A stretch of 13,183 bases of DNA from JANNOG01 sp050329415 (GTDB lineage: Bacteria; Actinomycetota; Actinomycetes; Actinomycetales; JBBAYJ01), in NCBI GenBank assembly GCA_050329415.1, contig JBHJOS010000086.1:1-13183 (forward strand). Direction: 5' to 3'. Shown in pieces: positions 1 through 6,770 of this stretch. Both the position numbers and the translations under genes were made by a program. Within the stretch, counting starts at the first letter, position 1, and each line of letters begins with the position of its first letter. Below the pieces are notes generated by a model, which had not been told where the DNA came from, did no database searches, and saw only the letters and a list, made by a program, of their open reading frames with translations.

Positions 1-1502
1 CCGACCACTGGCTCGCGCTCGAGCACCGGCGTCGGCTCCACCACCGGCTCGGGCTCCACCACCGGCTCCGGCTCGGGCTCCACCACCGGCTCCGGCTCGG
101 GCTCCACCACGGGCTCCGGCTCGGGCTCCACCACGGGCTTCGGCTCGGGCCCCAGGACGGGTTTCGGCTCGGGCGTTGACTCCTCCACCACCGGCCCCAG
201 CTCAGGCCTCGGCTCCAGAACGGGCCAGAGCACCGGCTCCCGCTCCACCGCTGCCACGAGGGGACTCACCGACGTGGAGTCCGCGCCTGGTCGATCCGCC
301 ACGCGCGAGCGGGCGACAGGGTGGGTCTCCGGCCCGTCCTGGCGAACCATCGTGACCGCGGGAGGCTCGCCCCCCACAGTCACTGTGGCCGGCGAGTCTT
401 GATCGACACCGCTGTCCTGGGACGCGGTCCCGCTGCCCGCATCCAGCACGGTCGGCGCGACATGACGCCCCACCCTCGCGCTGTCCTGCGACGCGGTCCC
501 GCTGCCCGCGTCCAGCACGGTCGGCGCGACATGACGTCCCACCCTCGCGCCGTCCTGCGACGCGGTTCCGCTGTCCGCATCCAGCACGGTCGGCGCGGCA
601 TGACGCCCCACCCTCAGCTGGACCGGAGCGGGTTCCGGGTCCGCGGTCGGTTCCGCGACCTCCTCCTCCGCCGTGCTCAGCACCGCTGCGACACGCGGCG
701 GTGCAGCCAGCACGATGGGTGGCGTGGGATCGGGCGGCGGCAAGGTCTCGACGTCGTCCGAAGGACCAGTACCGGGAACCGGCGGCGGTGCCTCGGCGGC
801 GGCCGCTGCCACCGGTGGCTCGCCCCACGCGCCAGGCGCCAGGCCGACGACGCCACCCGGACTGTCGCCCCGAAGGAGGGAGTCAGTGCGCCGCATCGTG
901 GCCGCCAGGAGGATCGCCTCAGGCTCCCTCGGGACCGCTTCGCCAGCGCCGTCGGGCTCGCTGCCCTGACCTGACCCGACAGCGACCCGAACGCCACGGA
1001 CCGGCGGCAGCGTCGGCCCGGGCACACCTGCGTCGATGTCCTCGGAGGCCATCCCGAAGGAATCGTGAGTCGCGTCGAAGTCACTCCCCTCGGTCTCGCT
1101 CCCGGCCGCGTCGACGGCGCCGCTTGCCTGCGGATCATCGGAACCGTCACCGGCCGCGGGATCGGACTCGGCCAGGACGGCAGGATCCGGAGGAGCGTCC
1201 GGCAGCGGCGAGGACGGGCCGGTGGGGGTCGGCCATGACCGCACCTGAAGTCCCTTGGCCATCGCATCGAGGGTGTACGAGTGCGATGCCAGCTCGCCCA
1301 TCTGGGATCCTGCCGGCGTCACGGTGACGGTGACGACCGCCGCCATCCCTGCCGCCGTGGCCGCGACTCGGGCGCCTGCCCGAGGGACGCCTGTCCTCCG
1401 CTTTCGGCGGACACGCTGGCTGTAGGGGTTCTGAACGTGCTTGAGCCCGCCGAGCACTACGTCCTCGGGTCGAGGCCGTCGGCCATCCGTCCCGGTGGCC
1501 AT
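1..1502 (-). CDS. Repeat-rich, Pro/Glu-rich single-span envelope protein (3' end outside window)
   Basis: Reading the minus strand from ATG 1502-1500, I find no stop codon down to base 1, so at least 500 residues are encoded and the C-terminus is missing. A strong Shine-Dalgarno (GAGGAGG, 1511-1517 on the minus strand) lies 8 nt before the ATG and fixes the start. The N-terminus is short, soluble and very basic (RRKRR around residues 32-36). One hydrophobic segment follows (about residues 44-64, containing MAAVVTVTVT), probably a membrane anchor or uncleaved signal. An acidic, Pro/Ala/Gly-rich region comes next, then three 23-residue repeats (about residues 297-365) and a (V)EPEPEP tract (from about residue 441). 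This resembles the wall-spanning stalk of an actinobacterial envelope protein whose functional domain would lie beyond the left edge. A peptidoglycan enzyme is possible but not visible. Function unknown. Confidence 0.8.
   Translation of the reverse strand, partial: MATGTDGRRPRPEDVVLGGLKHVQNPYSQRVRRKRRTGVPRAGARVAATAAGMAAVVTVTVTPAGSQMGELASHSYTLDAMAKGLQVRSWPTPTGPSSPLPDAPPDPAVLAESDPAAGDGSDDPQASGAVDAAGSETEGSDFDATHDSFGMASEDIDAGVPGPTLPPVRGVRVAVGSGQGSEPDGAGEAVPREPEAILLAATMRRTDSLLRGDSPGGVVGLAPGAWGEPPVAAAAAEAPPPVPGTGPSDDVETLPPPDPTPPIVLAAPPRVAAVLSTAEEEVAEPTADPEPAPVQLRVGRHAAPTVLDADSGTASQDGARVGRHVAPTVLDAGSGTASQDSARVGRHVAPTVLDAGSGTASQDSGVDQDSPATVTVGGEPPAVTMVRQDGPETHPVARSRVADRPGADSTSVSPLVAAVEREPVLWPVLEPRPELGPVVEESTPEPKPVLGPEPKPVVEPEPEPVVEPEPEPVVEPEPEPVVEPEPVVEPTPVLEREPVV
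54..173 (-). repeat. 24-bp tandem repeat encoding (VVEPEPEP)n
   Basis: Five consecutive 24-bp units are visible (54-77, 78-101, 102-125, 126-149 and a degenerate 150-173). A shorter related unit lies just to the left (about 34-53). They encode Val-Val-Glu-Pro-Glu-Pro-Glu-Pro style octapeptides on the minus strand, the kind of rigid stalk used to cross a cell wall. Confidence 0.85.
408..614 (-). repeat. Three tandem 69-bp (23-residue) in-frame repeats
   Basis: Units are 546-614, 477-545 and 408-476 in coding order. Each encodes a variant of RVGRHxAPTVLDAxSGTASQ plus three residues. The units differ at only a few positions, for example HAAP/HVAP and DADSG/DAGSG, so the amplification looks recent. 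The repeat length is a multiple of three, so copy-number change keeps the frame. Confidence 0.9.
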
Positions 1503-1609
1503 GACAGCTACCTCCTCGTTCGCGATCACTCCCGGCCGCACCCACGCCCGTGACTACTGAGCGTAGGTGGGCACTACGTTGGGCGGCAGAGTGAAACCGA
1601 CCCCAGTAG

Positions 1610-1633
1610 AAGAACCCACATGAGTGGGTTGTT
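1610..1633. promoter_or_regulatory. Inverted repeat in divergent intergenic region, candidate operator
   Basis: Arms AAGAACCCAC (1610-1619) and GTGGGTTGTT (1624-1633) are complementary at 9 of 10 positions around the centre ATGA, with a perfect inner 7-bp pair. No T-run follows, so it is unlikely to be a terminator. It sits 7 bp upstream of the candidate LysR-gene -35 and in the leader of the divergent envelope gene. That is the usual place for an autoregulatory LysR-family site. Binding is inferred. Confidence 0.5.
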
Positions 1634-1640
1634 CGGCCCA

Positions 1641-1668
1641 TTGCCGATCACGTGTCGTGGCGCATAGT
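1641..1668 (+). promoter_or_regulatory. Candidate promoter of the LysR-type gene, leaderless geometry
   Basis: TTGCCG (1641-1646) and CATAGT (1663-1668) are separated by 16 nt. The hexamer ends 6 nt before GTG 1675, so transcription would begin at or next to the start codon. No Shine-Dalgarno precedes that GTG, which fits leaderless translation, common in actinobacteria. Confidence 0.45.
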
Positions 1669-1674
1669 GGCCGA

Positions 1675-2745
1675 GTGGAACTCGAGCTCCGCCACATGCG
1701 GTACGTGCTCGTACTGTCCGAGGAACTCCACTTCACACGCGCCGCCTCACGCCTGGGACTGGCGCAGTCAGGTCTCAGCGCACAGATCCGGCGCCTCGAG
1801 CGTCACCTGGGGACCACCCTGTTCGACCGGACGACTCGCGGGACGACGCTGACCCCGGTCGGCCGGGAGTTCGCGGAGCGGGCAGCCGACCTGCTGGCCC
1901 GAGCCAGGCAGATGGAGGTGGAGACGCGGCAGGCGACCACAGCCAGCCGTCGGGTCCCTTCATCCTTGCGTCTGGTCGCCGAGACCATCCATCCCCGGGT
2001 CGTCACCGCACTTGCCGACCGCTACCCCCCAATGACCGTGAGCTTGCATCACGACACCGCCGAGGCCGGCATCGCAGCGATCCACGAGGGCGAGGCCGAC
2101 CTGTGCCACGGATGGGACCTGCCCACCGTTCCACTCCGACTGCCGAGTGGTGTCGCCCAGGCCACGTTGGTCGACGAGCCGATGTGGGCCGTACTCCCTG
2201 ACGGCCATCCCCTGGCGGGCTCCGACCGGGTGTCCCTGTCCCAGATGCGTGCCGACGACTGGATCAGTGCCAGCCCGGGAACTCGACGGGCTCGCCACCT
2301 GCAGGCCGTCTGCCGGGCAGCGGGCTTCTCCCCCCGGATCAGGTACGTGGTCGACGACCAGGACATGGTCCGCGACGTCCTGGCCAGCGGCCGTTGCGTG
2401 GACCTCGCGGCGCCCCGCCACCTGCCCGACGAGGGCTGCCGGGCCGTGCCGCTGGTCGAAGACCTCCGCGCCCGCCTCTTCTACGCCTGGCACGAGGATC
2501 GGGTACCTGGCTGGCTGATCCGCAGAATCCTCGAGGACAGCCGCAAGGCGTTTCTCTCGTCCCTGCGCCGCTCCGGTCTCGCCTATCTGGAACTCATCCG
2601 GTCCGACCCCGGGCGATTCGAAACGCTCACGTCCGAGAACCCGGTCGGCTGGCCGGCCCACCTGTCGGCCGGGAGGTCGGAGTCGCCGCCCGACCTGTCC
2701 CTGGCCGACGACGCAACAGCACACGAGCTGCGCTCGACGGCGTGA
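1675..2745 (+). CDS. LysR-type transcriptional regulator with extended C-terminus
   Basis: The 356-residue product starts VELELRHMRYVLVLSEELHF. The N-terminal winged helix-turn-helix spans about residues 3-63, with the family pattern SRLGLAQSGLSAQIRRLERHLGTTLFDR followed by TPVGREF. A periplasmic-binding-protein-like effector domain follows from about residue 86 to 295. It includes DEPMWAVLPDGHPLAG and ends with the helix WLIRRILEDSRKAFL. I chose GTG 1675 over the upstream in-frame GTG 1624 because LysR proteins begin a few residues before this helix and because the earlier start would lie inside the dyad. Typical members have about 300 residues. This one carries roughly 50 extra hydrophilic residues (…ENPVGWPAHLS…). 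It is divergent from the envelope gene and 12 nt upstream of a small membrane protein, so these are plausible targets. The effector is unknown. Confidence 0.93.
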   Translation: MELELRHMRYVLVLSEELHFTRAASRLGLAQSGLSAQIRRLERHLGTTLFDRTTRGTTLTPVGREFAERAADLLARARQMEVETRQATTASRRVPSSLRLVAETIHPRVVTALADRYPPMTVSLHHDTAEAGIAAIHEGEADLCHGWDLPTVPLRLPSGVAQATLVDEPMWAVLPDGHPLAGSDRVSLSQMRADDWISASPGTRRARHLQAVCRAAGFSPRIRYVVDDQDMVRDVLASGRCVDLAAPRHLPDEGCRAVPLVEDLRARLFYAWHEDRVPGWLIRRILEDSRKAFLSSLRRSGLAYLELIRSDPGRFETLTSENPVGWPAHLSAGRSESPPDLSLADDATAHELRSTA

Positions 2746-2757
2746 CGGAGCGGATCG

Positions 2758-3018
2758 ATGTACCGGGACTACTACGACGAGTCGGACACCTGGGGCCTGC
2801 GCAACCCGTACGCGCCCGTGCCTCTGTTGCCCGAAGGCCGCCCTCGGCAGAACGGGATGCTCCTCGGTCTGGTCGGGGCAGGACTGGCCGCCGTCCTGCC
2901 CATCACCGGTCGCGCCTCCGAACCCCCGCCCGCTCCTGACGCGGGCCTCTCGGCGTCGGGCACCGCGGTGGACGCCCCCGTGGATCCGGACGCCGACACC
3001 GGCGGCCGGAGCCTCTGA
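2758..3018 (+). CDS. Small single-span membrane protein, unknown function
   Basis: The 86-residue frame begins at ATG 2758, with GGAG at 2747-2750 (7-nt spacing) and only 12 nt after the LysR stop, so it is probably co-transcribed. Residues 1-31 are soluble, Tyr/Asp-rich and carry a GLRNPY motif. Residues 33-50 (GMLLGLVGAGLAAVLPIT) form a likely transmembrane helix. Residues 52-86 are a Pro/Asp/Ala-rich tail. The layout (short N-terminus with NPY, basic residues, one helix, low-complexity tail) is a miniature of the envelope protein at 1-1502, which has KHVQNPY before its helix. I do not recognise a named family. A role in the envelope under control of the LysR protein is inference. Confidence 0.6.
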   Translation: MYRDYYDESDTWGLRNPYAPVPLLPEGRPRQNGMLLGLVGAGLAAVLPITGRASEPPPAPDAGLSASGTAVDAPVDPDADTGGRSL

Positions 3019-3032
3019 CACGCCGGCTGATC

Positions 3033-3064
3033 GCGCTCGCCCCGCGGCACCGGGGCGTGAGCGC
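3033..3064. terminator. Hairpin between convergent genes, candidate bidirectional terminator
   Basis: GCGCTC+GCCCCG (3033-3044) pairs with CGGGGC+GAGCGC (3051-3056 and 3059-3064), with a 6-nt loop and a 2-nt bulge (GT, 3057-3058). It lies between stop 3018 (+) and stop 3076 (-). No U-tract follows, as is common for actinobacterial hairpin terminators. Confidence 0.6.
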
Positions 3065-3075
3065 CGCGGGCGAAG

Positions 3076-3873
3076 TCAGCTGGACTCGACCGTCGCCCCG
3101 TGGTGCGCGCCGAGGCGGGCGTCGACGCGGGCGTCGAACTCGGCCACCTGCCGACGCACCTCGGGTCGGCGCAGCGCCGCCTGGATCCGGGCGACCGCGT
3201 CGGCCATCGGCCCCGGCGTCTCGAGCGTGCCCGACCGCCGGTCCCGATCGAACCGGTCCCTGCCGTAGGCGACGACCGCCTCGGACAGCCCGCGCACGCC
3301 GGTGAGCGCGTCACCCAACACCCCTCGCAGCAGGCGCAGGTCCATCTCGCGCAACGTCGCGTCGAAGGCCGCCCGCACCTCGCGGGCCTCCTGCCGGAGC
3401 GCCTGCGGGTCGTCCGCGGACAGCCCGCCCCGGGCCAGGACCCGGTCGATCGTGTGCGCGAGCGCCAGGACCCGCGTGACGTCGGCCGGGACGCCCCGCA
3501 CGGCGCTGAGCACCCGTGTCACCTTGCGGAACGGATACAGAGCCAACCGCAGCGGGAGCCCGGCGACGGCGCGCACCACGCCCGACGCCCAGCTCTGGCC
3601 CTCGGACAGCGGGCTCACCCGGCCGACCGGGTAGGTCCGGCCGTGGGACCGCAACGTCCGACGCACGGCCTCGACCGTCGCCTGGTCCGCGAGAGCGTCG
3701 TCGAGGACCGGCACGGGGACGAACCGGGCCGACGCGGCGACGAGAGCGCAGACGATCCAGTCCCGGACCGGCTCCTCGGCGGCGCGGATCTCGCCTGCCG
3801 GCGTCGTGCCGGCGCCAGGCATGGGCTCCGGGTCCACACCGCCCCGGGACCCGGTGTCCGGTGTCGTGGTCAC
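3076..3873 (-). CDS. Conserved-looking protein of unknown function
   Basis: This 265-residue frame starts at GTG 3873, preceded by AGGAG at about 7-nt spacing, and overlaps the upstream acetyltransferase stop as GTGA (3870-3873), so translation is probably coupled. An in-frame ATG at 3906 lacks this ribosome-binding site. Visible elements are a Pro/Gly-rich N-terminus (residues 1-35), the segment RFVPVPVLDDALADQ (about 50-64), an amphipathic stretch LPLRLALYPFRKVTRVL (about 106-122), and a helical charged C-terminal half with many Arg and Asp. The 'FVPVP..DD' and 'YPFRK' motifs remind me of uncharacterised bacterial proteins, but I cannot name a domain. There is no clear transmembrane segment. 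The peptide may be peripheral at the membrane (inference). Confidence 0.75.
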   Translation of the reverse strand: MTTTPDTGSRGGVDPEPMPGAGTTPAGEIRAAEEPVRDWIVCALVAASARFVPVPVLDDALADQATVEAVRRTLRSHGRTYPVGRVSPLSEGQSWASGVVRAVAGLPLRLALYPFRKVTRVLSAVRGVPADVTRVLALAHTIDRVLARGGLSADDPQALRQEAREVRAAFDATLREMDLRLLRGVLGDALTGVRGLSEAVVAYGRDRFDRDRRSGTLETPGPMADAVARIQAALRRPEVRRQVAEFDARVDARLGAHHGATVESS

Positions 3874-4955
3874 TGGCCGTCTCCTCTCGTCGGACGGGTT
3901 GGCCATCTGGGAGTCTGGCGCTCGGACGGCGGGCGCGCACGCCGACCCGTTCCGATCTCCCCGCGGCCGACAGCGGAGCCATCCCCGTGTTCCTGCTCCG
4001 GGTCCCGACCGGGACGCGATCCACCGTCGGGTACCCCCCGGGTGGCTGACCGCGGGTCGCTCCGTCCCTCGGCCGGGGCCGGACGACCCCCCGGTGCGCT
4101 GAGGCGCAACCACCGCCGGGTGACGGCGAGCCCCACTCCCTCGTACAGGGACAGCGCGCCGTCGTTGTCGGCCATCACGGACAGCTCCAGCCGCGAGGCG
4201 CCCGCGGCCGTCAGCCGTCCCAGCGCCGCCAGCAGCAGTGCCCGGCCCAGCCCGCGGCGGCGGTGGTCCCGGTCGACGGCCAGCTGGGCCACGTAGCCCG
4301 TGCCGTCCGAGAACACCGAGACGGTGGCGATGCCGACGGCCCGGGCGTCGGCCCGGGCGACGACGGACAGGCCGGGGCGCGCGGTCGGCAGGTCGAGGTA
4401 GCGGCGCCACTCCGGGTACGGCCGGTCGTGGTGGCCCGGGACCGCCGCCCACTCACTGCGGCGGTAGACCAGCTCGTGGATCTCCGGGCCGTCGCGGTCC
4501 GGGTCGAGGGTCGTGGCGGCGACGCCGGCCGGCCAGGCCGGCGCGTCGAGCCCGGCGGTGTCCCGTTCCAGGTCGTAGGCGGTGTAGGCGTGCCGCCAGC
4601 CACGGCCGGCCGCGGCGGTGCGGCCCGCGTCGTCGCGGTCGAGGACCTGCACCACTCGCGGTGGTCGCCGCTCCAGCCACTCGAGCAGGACCGCCCAGTG
4701 CTCGGCCGCCGCGGGGTGCCCGGGGTCGACGACCACGTCGCCCTCGTCGTGGTCGCCCACGAACGCCGCGCCGACGAGGACCCCACCGTCGGCGAGGGCG
4801 AGGGTGTCGCGGGCGGGGTCCAGGGTCAGGGTCAACTGCTCCCCGGCCTCGCTCACCGACGTCTCCACCCCCTCGGCGAAGGCACGCTCGAACCGGTTGC
4901 GAAGGTCAGCGAGCAGGCCGGCGTCGGCAGCGGTGAGGCTCCGGCGGGTGGTCAC
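3870..4955 (-). CDS. GNAT-family N-acetyltransferase, tandem-domain type
   Basis: GNAT enzymes transfer an acetyl group from acetyl-CoA to an amine. From GTG 4955 the frame gives 361 residues. The N-terminal half (about 1-130) looks like a degenerate GNAT fold. The C-terminal half (about 150-290) is canonical, with YVAQLAVDRDHRRRGLGRAL (about 221-240, the acetyl-CoA-binding RxxGxG/A loop) followed by NDGALSLYEGVGL and VTRRWLRL. The two-domain plan recalls mycothiol synthase (MshD), but the similarity is too general for that name. The start is uncertain: no strong Shine-Dalgarno is seen, and an upstream in-frame ATG at 5024 is possible. Residues from about 291 form a 70-residue Gly/Arg/Pro/Glu-rich tail with many A/T third positions, unlike the body, so the original stop may have been lost. 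It overlaps the next gene by GTGA. Confidence 0.85.
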   Translation of the reverse strand: MTTRRSLTAADAGLLADLRNRFERAFAEGVETSVSEAGEQLTLTLDPARDTLALADGGVLVGAAFVGDHDEGDVVVDPGHPAAAEHWAVLLEWLERRPPRVVQVLDRDDAGRTAAAGRGWRHAYTAYDLERDTAGLDAPAWPAGVAATTLDPDRDGPEIHELVYRRSEWAAVPGHHDRPYPEWRRYLDLPTARPGLSVVARADARAVGIATVSVFSDGTGYVAQLAVDRDHRRRGLGRALLLAALGRLTAAGASRLELSVMADNDGALSLYEGVGLAVTRRWLRLSAPGGRPAPAEGRSDPRSATRGVPDGGSRPGRDPEQEHGDGSAVGRGEIGTGRRARPPSERQTPRWPTRPTRGDGQ

Positions 4956-4958
4956 CCC

Positions 4959-4977
4959 GCCACCCTGCCAGGGTGGC
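4959..4977. promoter_or_regulatory. Perfect 8-bp inverted repeat just before the acetyltransferase start
   Basis: GCCACCCT (4959-4966) and AGGGTGGC (4970-4977) are fully complementary around a 3-nt centre. The dyad ends 3 nt before GTG 4955, covering where a ribosome-binding site would be. It could be an operator or an RNA hairpin that limits initiation. It might instead be a weak terminator after the hydrolase gene. Confidence 0.4.
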
Positions 4978-5058
4978 CGGTGCGCTACTACGTCCGCCGG
5001 ACCGCCTGGCACGTGCTGGACCACGCCTGGGAGATCGCGGACCGCAGCCGCTCAGAGG

Positions 5059-6267
5059 TCACCGGCGCGGCCGGCGGCCGGTGGCGACCCGGCGGAGCAC
5101 CCGCGCCAGCCGCCGCCAGCTCGGGTCGGTCGCGACGTCGACGGTCACGCGGCTCGGCACGTAGGCGGCGGAGATCCCGGTCCGGGGGTCTCCGAAGGCG
5201 ACGACGCCACCGACGCCGGTGTGACCGAACGACGTGGCGAAGGGCAGGGGGAACGTCGCCGACCGCCGGGCGAACCCGGCCCCGAACGCGCTCAGCCGGA
5301 CGAGGCACAGGTCGATCCCGGAGCTGCGGACGCGAGTCGCCGCGCTCATCGCCCGGTGGTCGGCCAGGCGGACCCCCTCGACCGGGCACACCAGGGCGGC
5401 GTAGATCCGGGCGAGCGACCGCGCGTCCGACACCCCGCCCGAGGCCGGCAGGACCGACCGCCGCACCTCCGGCCACTCCGCCACGACGCCGTAGCCGTCG
5501 GGGTCGTCGAACGTCCCGTCCATCGTCATGGCCCGCCACCCCAGGGCGCGGGTGGCCCGGGCGGCGGCGAAGGCCGCGGCCGTGGCCGCGGGTGCCGGCG
5601 GGGCGGCCACGAGCGGCACGACCTCACCCCCGCCGTCGCCCTCCGGCGGTTCCCCGATGCTGAACGGCACCCCGAGCGGGGCGATCACCCGGGTGTGCAG
5701 CTCGTCGAGCAGCGGCCGACCGGTCGCCCGTGTCACCAGCCGCGACGCCAGCGCGCCCCAGGTGAACGCGTGGTAGCCGTGCGCCCGGCCGGGGGGCCAG
5801 AGTGGTCGCTGGGCGGCGAGGGCATCCGCGAGGGACTCGACGTCGAGGATCTCCGCCAGGGTGAGCGGGCGGTCGACGGCGGGGACCCCCGCCCGGTGGG
5901 CCAGCAGATCGGCGACCGTCAGGCGGTCCTTGCCGTGAGCGGCGAACTCCGGCCACAGGTCGGTGACCGGCGCGGACAGGTCGAGGGTCCCGTCCGCGGC
6001 GAGGCAGGCGACGAGGCCGCTCACCACCCCCTTGACCGCCGAGAAGATCACATGGCGGTCGTCCAGGCGCCGCGGCCGGGTCCGTTCGAGGTCGGTCCAT
6101 CCGGCGGCGACGTCCACGACGCACCGGTCGCCCTCGTAGACACACAGGGCCGCCCCCACCACGTCGTCCCGGGCGGCCACCGCGGCCAGCTCGTCGGCCA
6201 GGGGCTGCCAGCGGGCGTCGGTTCGCCCTCGCAGTTCCACCCGGTCGGCCGCGCCCGTCGCCACCAT
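5059..6267 (-). CDS. Serine hydrolase of the beta-lactamase / penicillin-binding-protein-like fold
   Basis: The 402-residue product (from ATG 6267) has the class C beta-lactamase/esterase signature. The nucleophile motif is SxxK at S76-A-V-K79 (HVIFSAVKGV), followed by LLAHRAGVP (121-129, the usual LLxHxSG position). Next is the tyrosine element GYHAFTWG with Y165 (the YHxxTxG variant typical of esterase-type members rather than the YxN of true cephalosporinases), and near the C-terminus the third motif GHTGVGG. There is no signal peptide, so a cytoplasmic esterase, amidase or peptidase is more likely than antibiotic resistance. The longer in-frame start (6303) would run through the dyad at 6283-6294, so I prefer 6267, with GGGAG immediately upstream, though not at ideal spacing. 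It is the first gene of a minus-strand run; the acetyltransferase begins about 100 nt downstream. Confidence 0.9.
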   Translation of the reverse strand: MVATGAADRVELRGRTDARWQPLADELAAVAARDDVVGAALCVYEGDRCVVDVAAGWTDLERTRPRRLDDRHVIFSAVKGVVSGLVACLAADGTLDLSAPVTDLWPEFAAHGKDRLTVADLLAHRAGVPAVDRPLTLAEILDVESLADALAAQRPLWPPGRAHGYHAFTWGALASRLVTRATGRPLLDELHTRVIAPLGVPFSIGEPPEGDGGGEVVPLVAAPPAPAATAAAFAAARATRALGWRAMTMDGTFDDPDGYGVVAEWPEVRRSVLPASGGVSDARSLARIYAALVCPVEGVRLADHRAMSAATRVRSSGIDLCLVRLSAFGAGFARRSATFPLPFATSFGHTGVGGVVAFGDPRTGISAAYVPSRVTVDVATDPSWRRLARVLRRVATGRRPRR

Positions 6268-6282
6268 CTCCCGATGGTGACC

Positions 6283-6294
6283 TACCGACCGGTA
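6283..6294. promoter_or_regulatory. TACCG-N2-CGGTA dyad, candidate TetR-type operator
   Basis: Perfect 5-bp arms (6283-6287 and 6290-6294) surround AC, 16 nt upstream of ATG 6267. The sequence resembles the TACCGACCGGT-type palindromes bound by many actinobacterial TetR-family repressors. No tetR gene is in the window, so a regulator would act in trans (inference). Confidence 0.35.
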
Positions 6295-6324
6295 ACCACG
6301 CACCCCCCGGTTGGTCGGCGACGC

Positions 6325-6462
6325 TCAGAGCCGGTGTCGGATGTCGTGGGGTGGGAGTGTCTGGCGGGGCGGGGCGGGGCGGGCGAGGGCGGGCACGGGT
6401 GCGGGGCGGTGACCGGAGTGTCGTCCCGGACGCTGTGCAGAACCTAAGAAAATCTGTGGGTG
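6325..6462 (+). repeat. Left arm of the inverted-repeat element
   Basis: This 138-bp arm matches the reverse complement of 6771-6904 along its whole length, with scattered mismatches and short gaps. Its inner end (about 6441-6456) is a small A/T-rich island (AACCTAAGAAAATC) in otherwise extremely GC-rich DNA. The arm includes (GGGGC)n runs at about 6365-6383 that are less conserved in the partner. Confidence 0.8.
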
Positions 6463-6559
6463 GCGGCTCAGTACCGGTCCGTCGGCGACCGGGGGTCGGA
6501 GCGGACTCCCGGGGGCCGTCGCGGGCTCGGGCCAGAGGGCGGGGACGAATGGACCTGCT

Positions 6560-6640
6560 GGATCATCGGGACGACCGGGACCAGCCGGATCATCGGACGC
6601 GCCGGGACCAGCCGGAGCACCGGGACGCGCCGGGGCAGCT
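6560..6640 (+). repeat. Three 27-bp direct repeats in the core of the inverted-repeat element
   Basis: Units are 6560-6586, 6587-6613 and 6614-6640. Units 1 and 2 share GGATCATCGG at their starts and CCGGGACCAGCC at their ends. Unit 3 is more diverged (GGAGCACCGG… GGGGCAGCT). Confidence 0.7.
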
Positions 6641-6770
6641 GGCCCGGACGACCCTCGGCGCGGGCGAGGTCCGGGCTCGCCCCACCGGGGCCGCACCGGG
6701 ACGTCAGACCGGCCGGGCCGCGCCGGGCCGCGCTGGTCCTGGACGCTCGACGCCAGCGGCCACATCCCCG

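Noticed and set aside
408..614. Three evenly spaced repeats as a possible CRISPR array
   Set aside because: The 69-bp units are contiguous without unique spacers and translate in frame, so they are protein repeats.
202..1641. Several open frames on both strands over the left 1.5 kb, other than the minus-strand frame from 1502
   Set aside because: They are Arg/Gly-rich shadows of the repeat-rich frame, have no ribosome-binding sites, and break at the real gene's boundaries.
3874..4452. N-terminal extension of the unknown-function gene at 3076-3873
   Set aside because: It is antisense-like, Arg/Gly/Pro-rich and overlaps the acetyltransferase body. GTG 3873 has a good ribosome-binding site and the GTGA overlap.
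3870..4955. Mycothiol synthase (mshD) as a specific name for the tandem GNAT protein
   Set aside because: Only the two-domain plan and general acetyl-CoA motif agree; no diagnostic residues could be confirmed.
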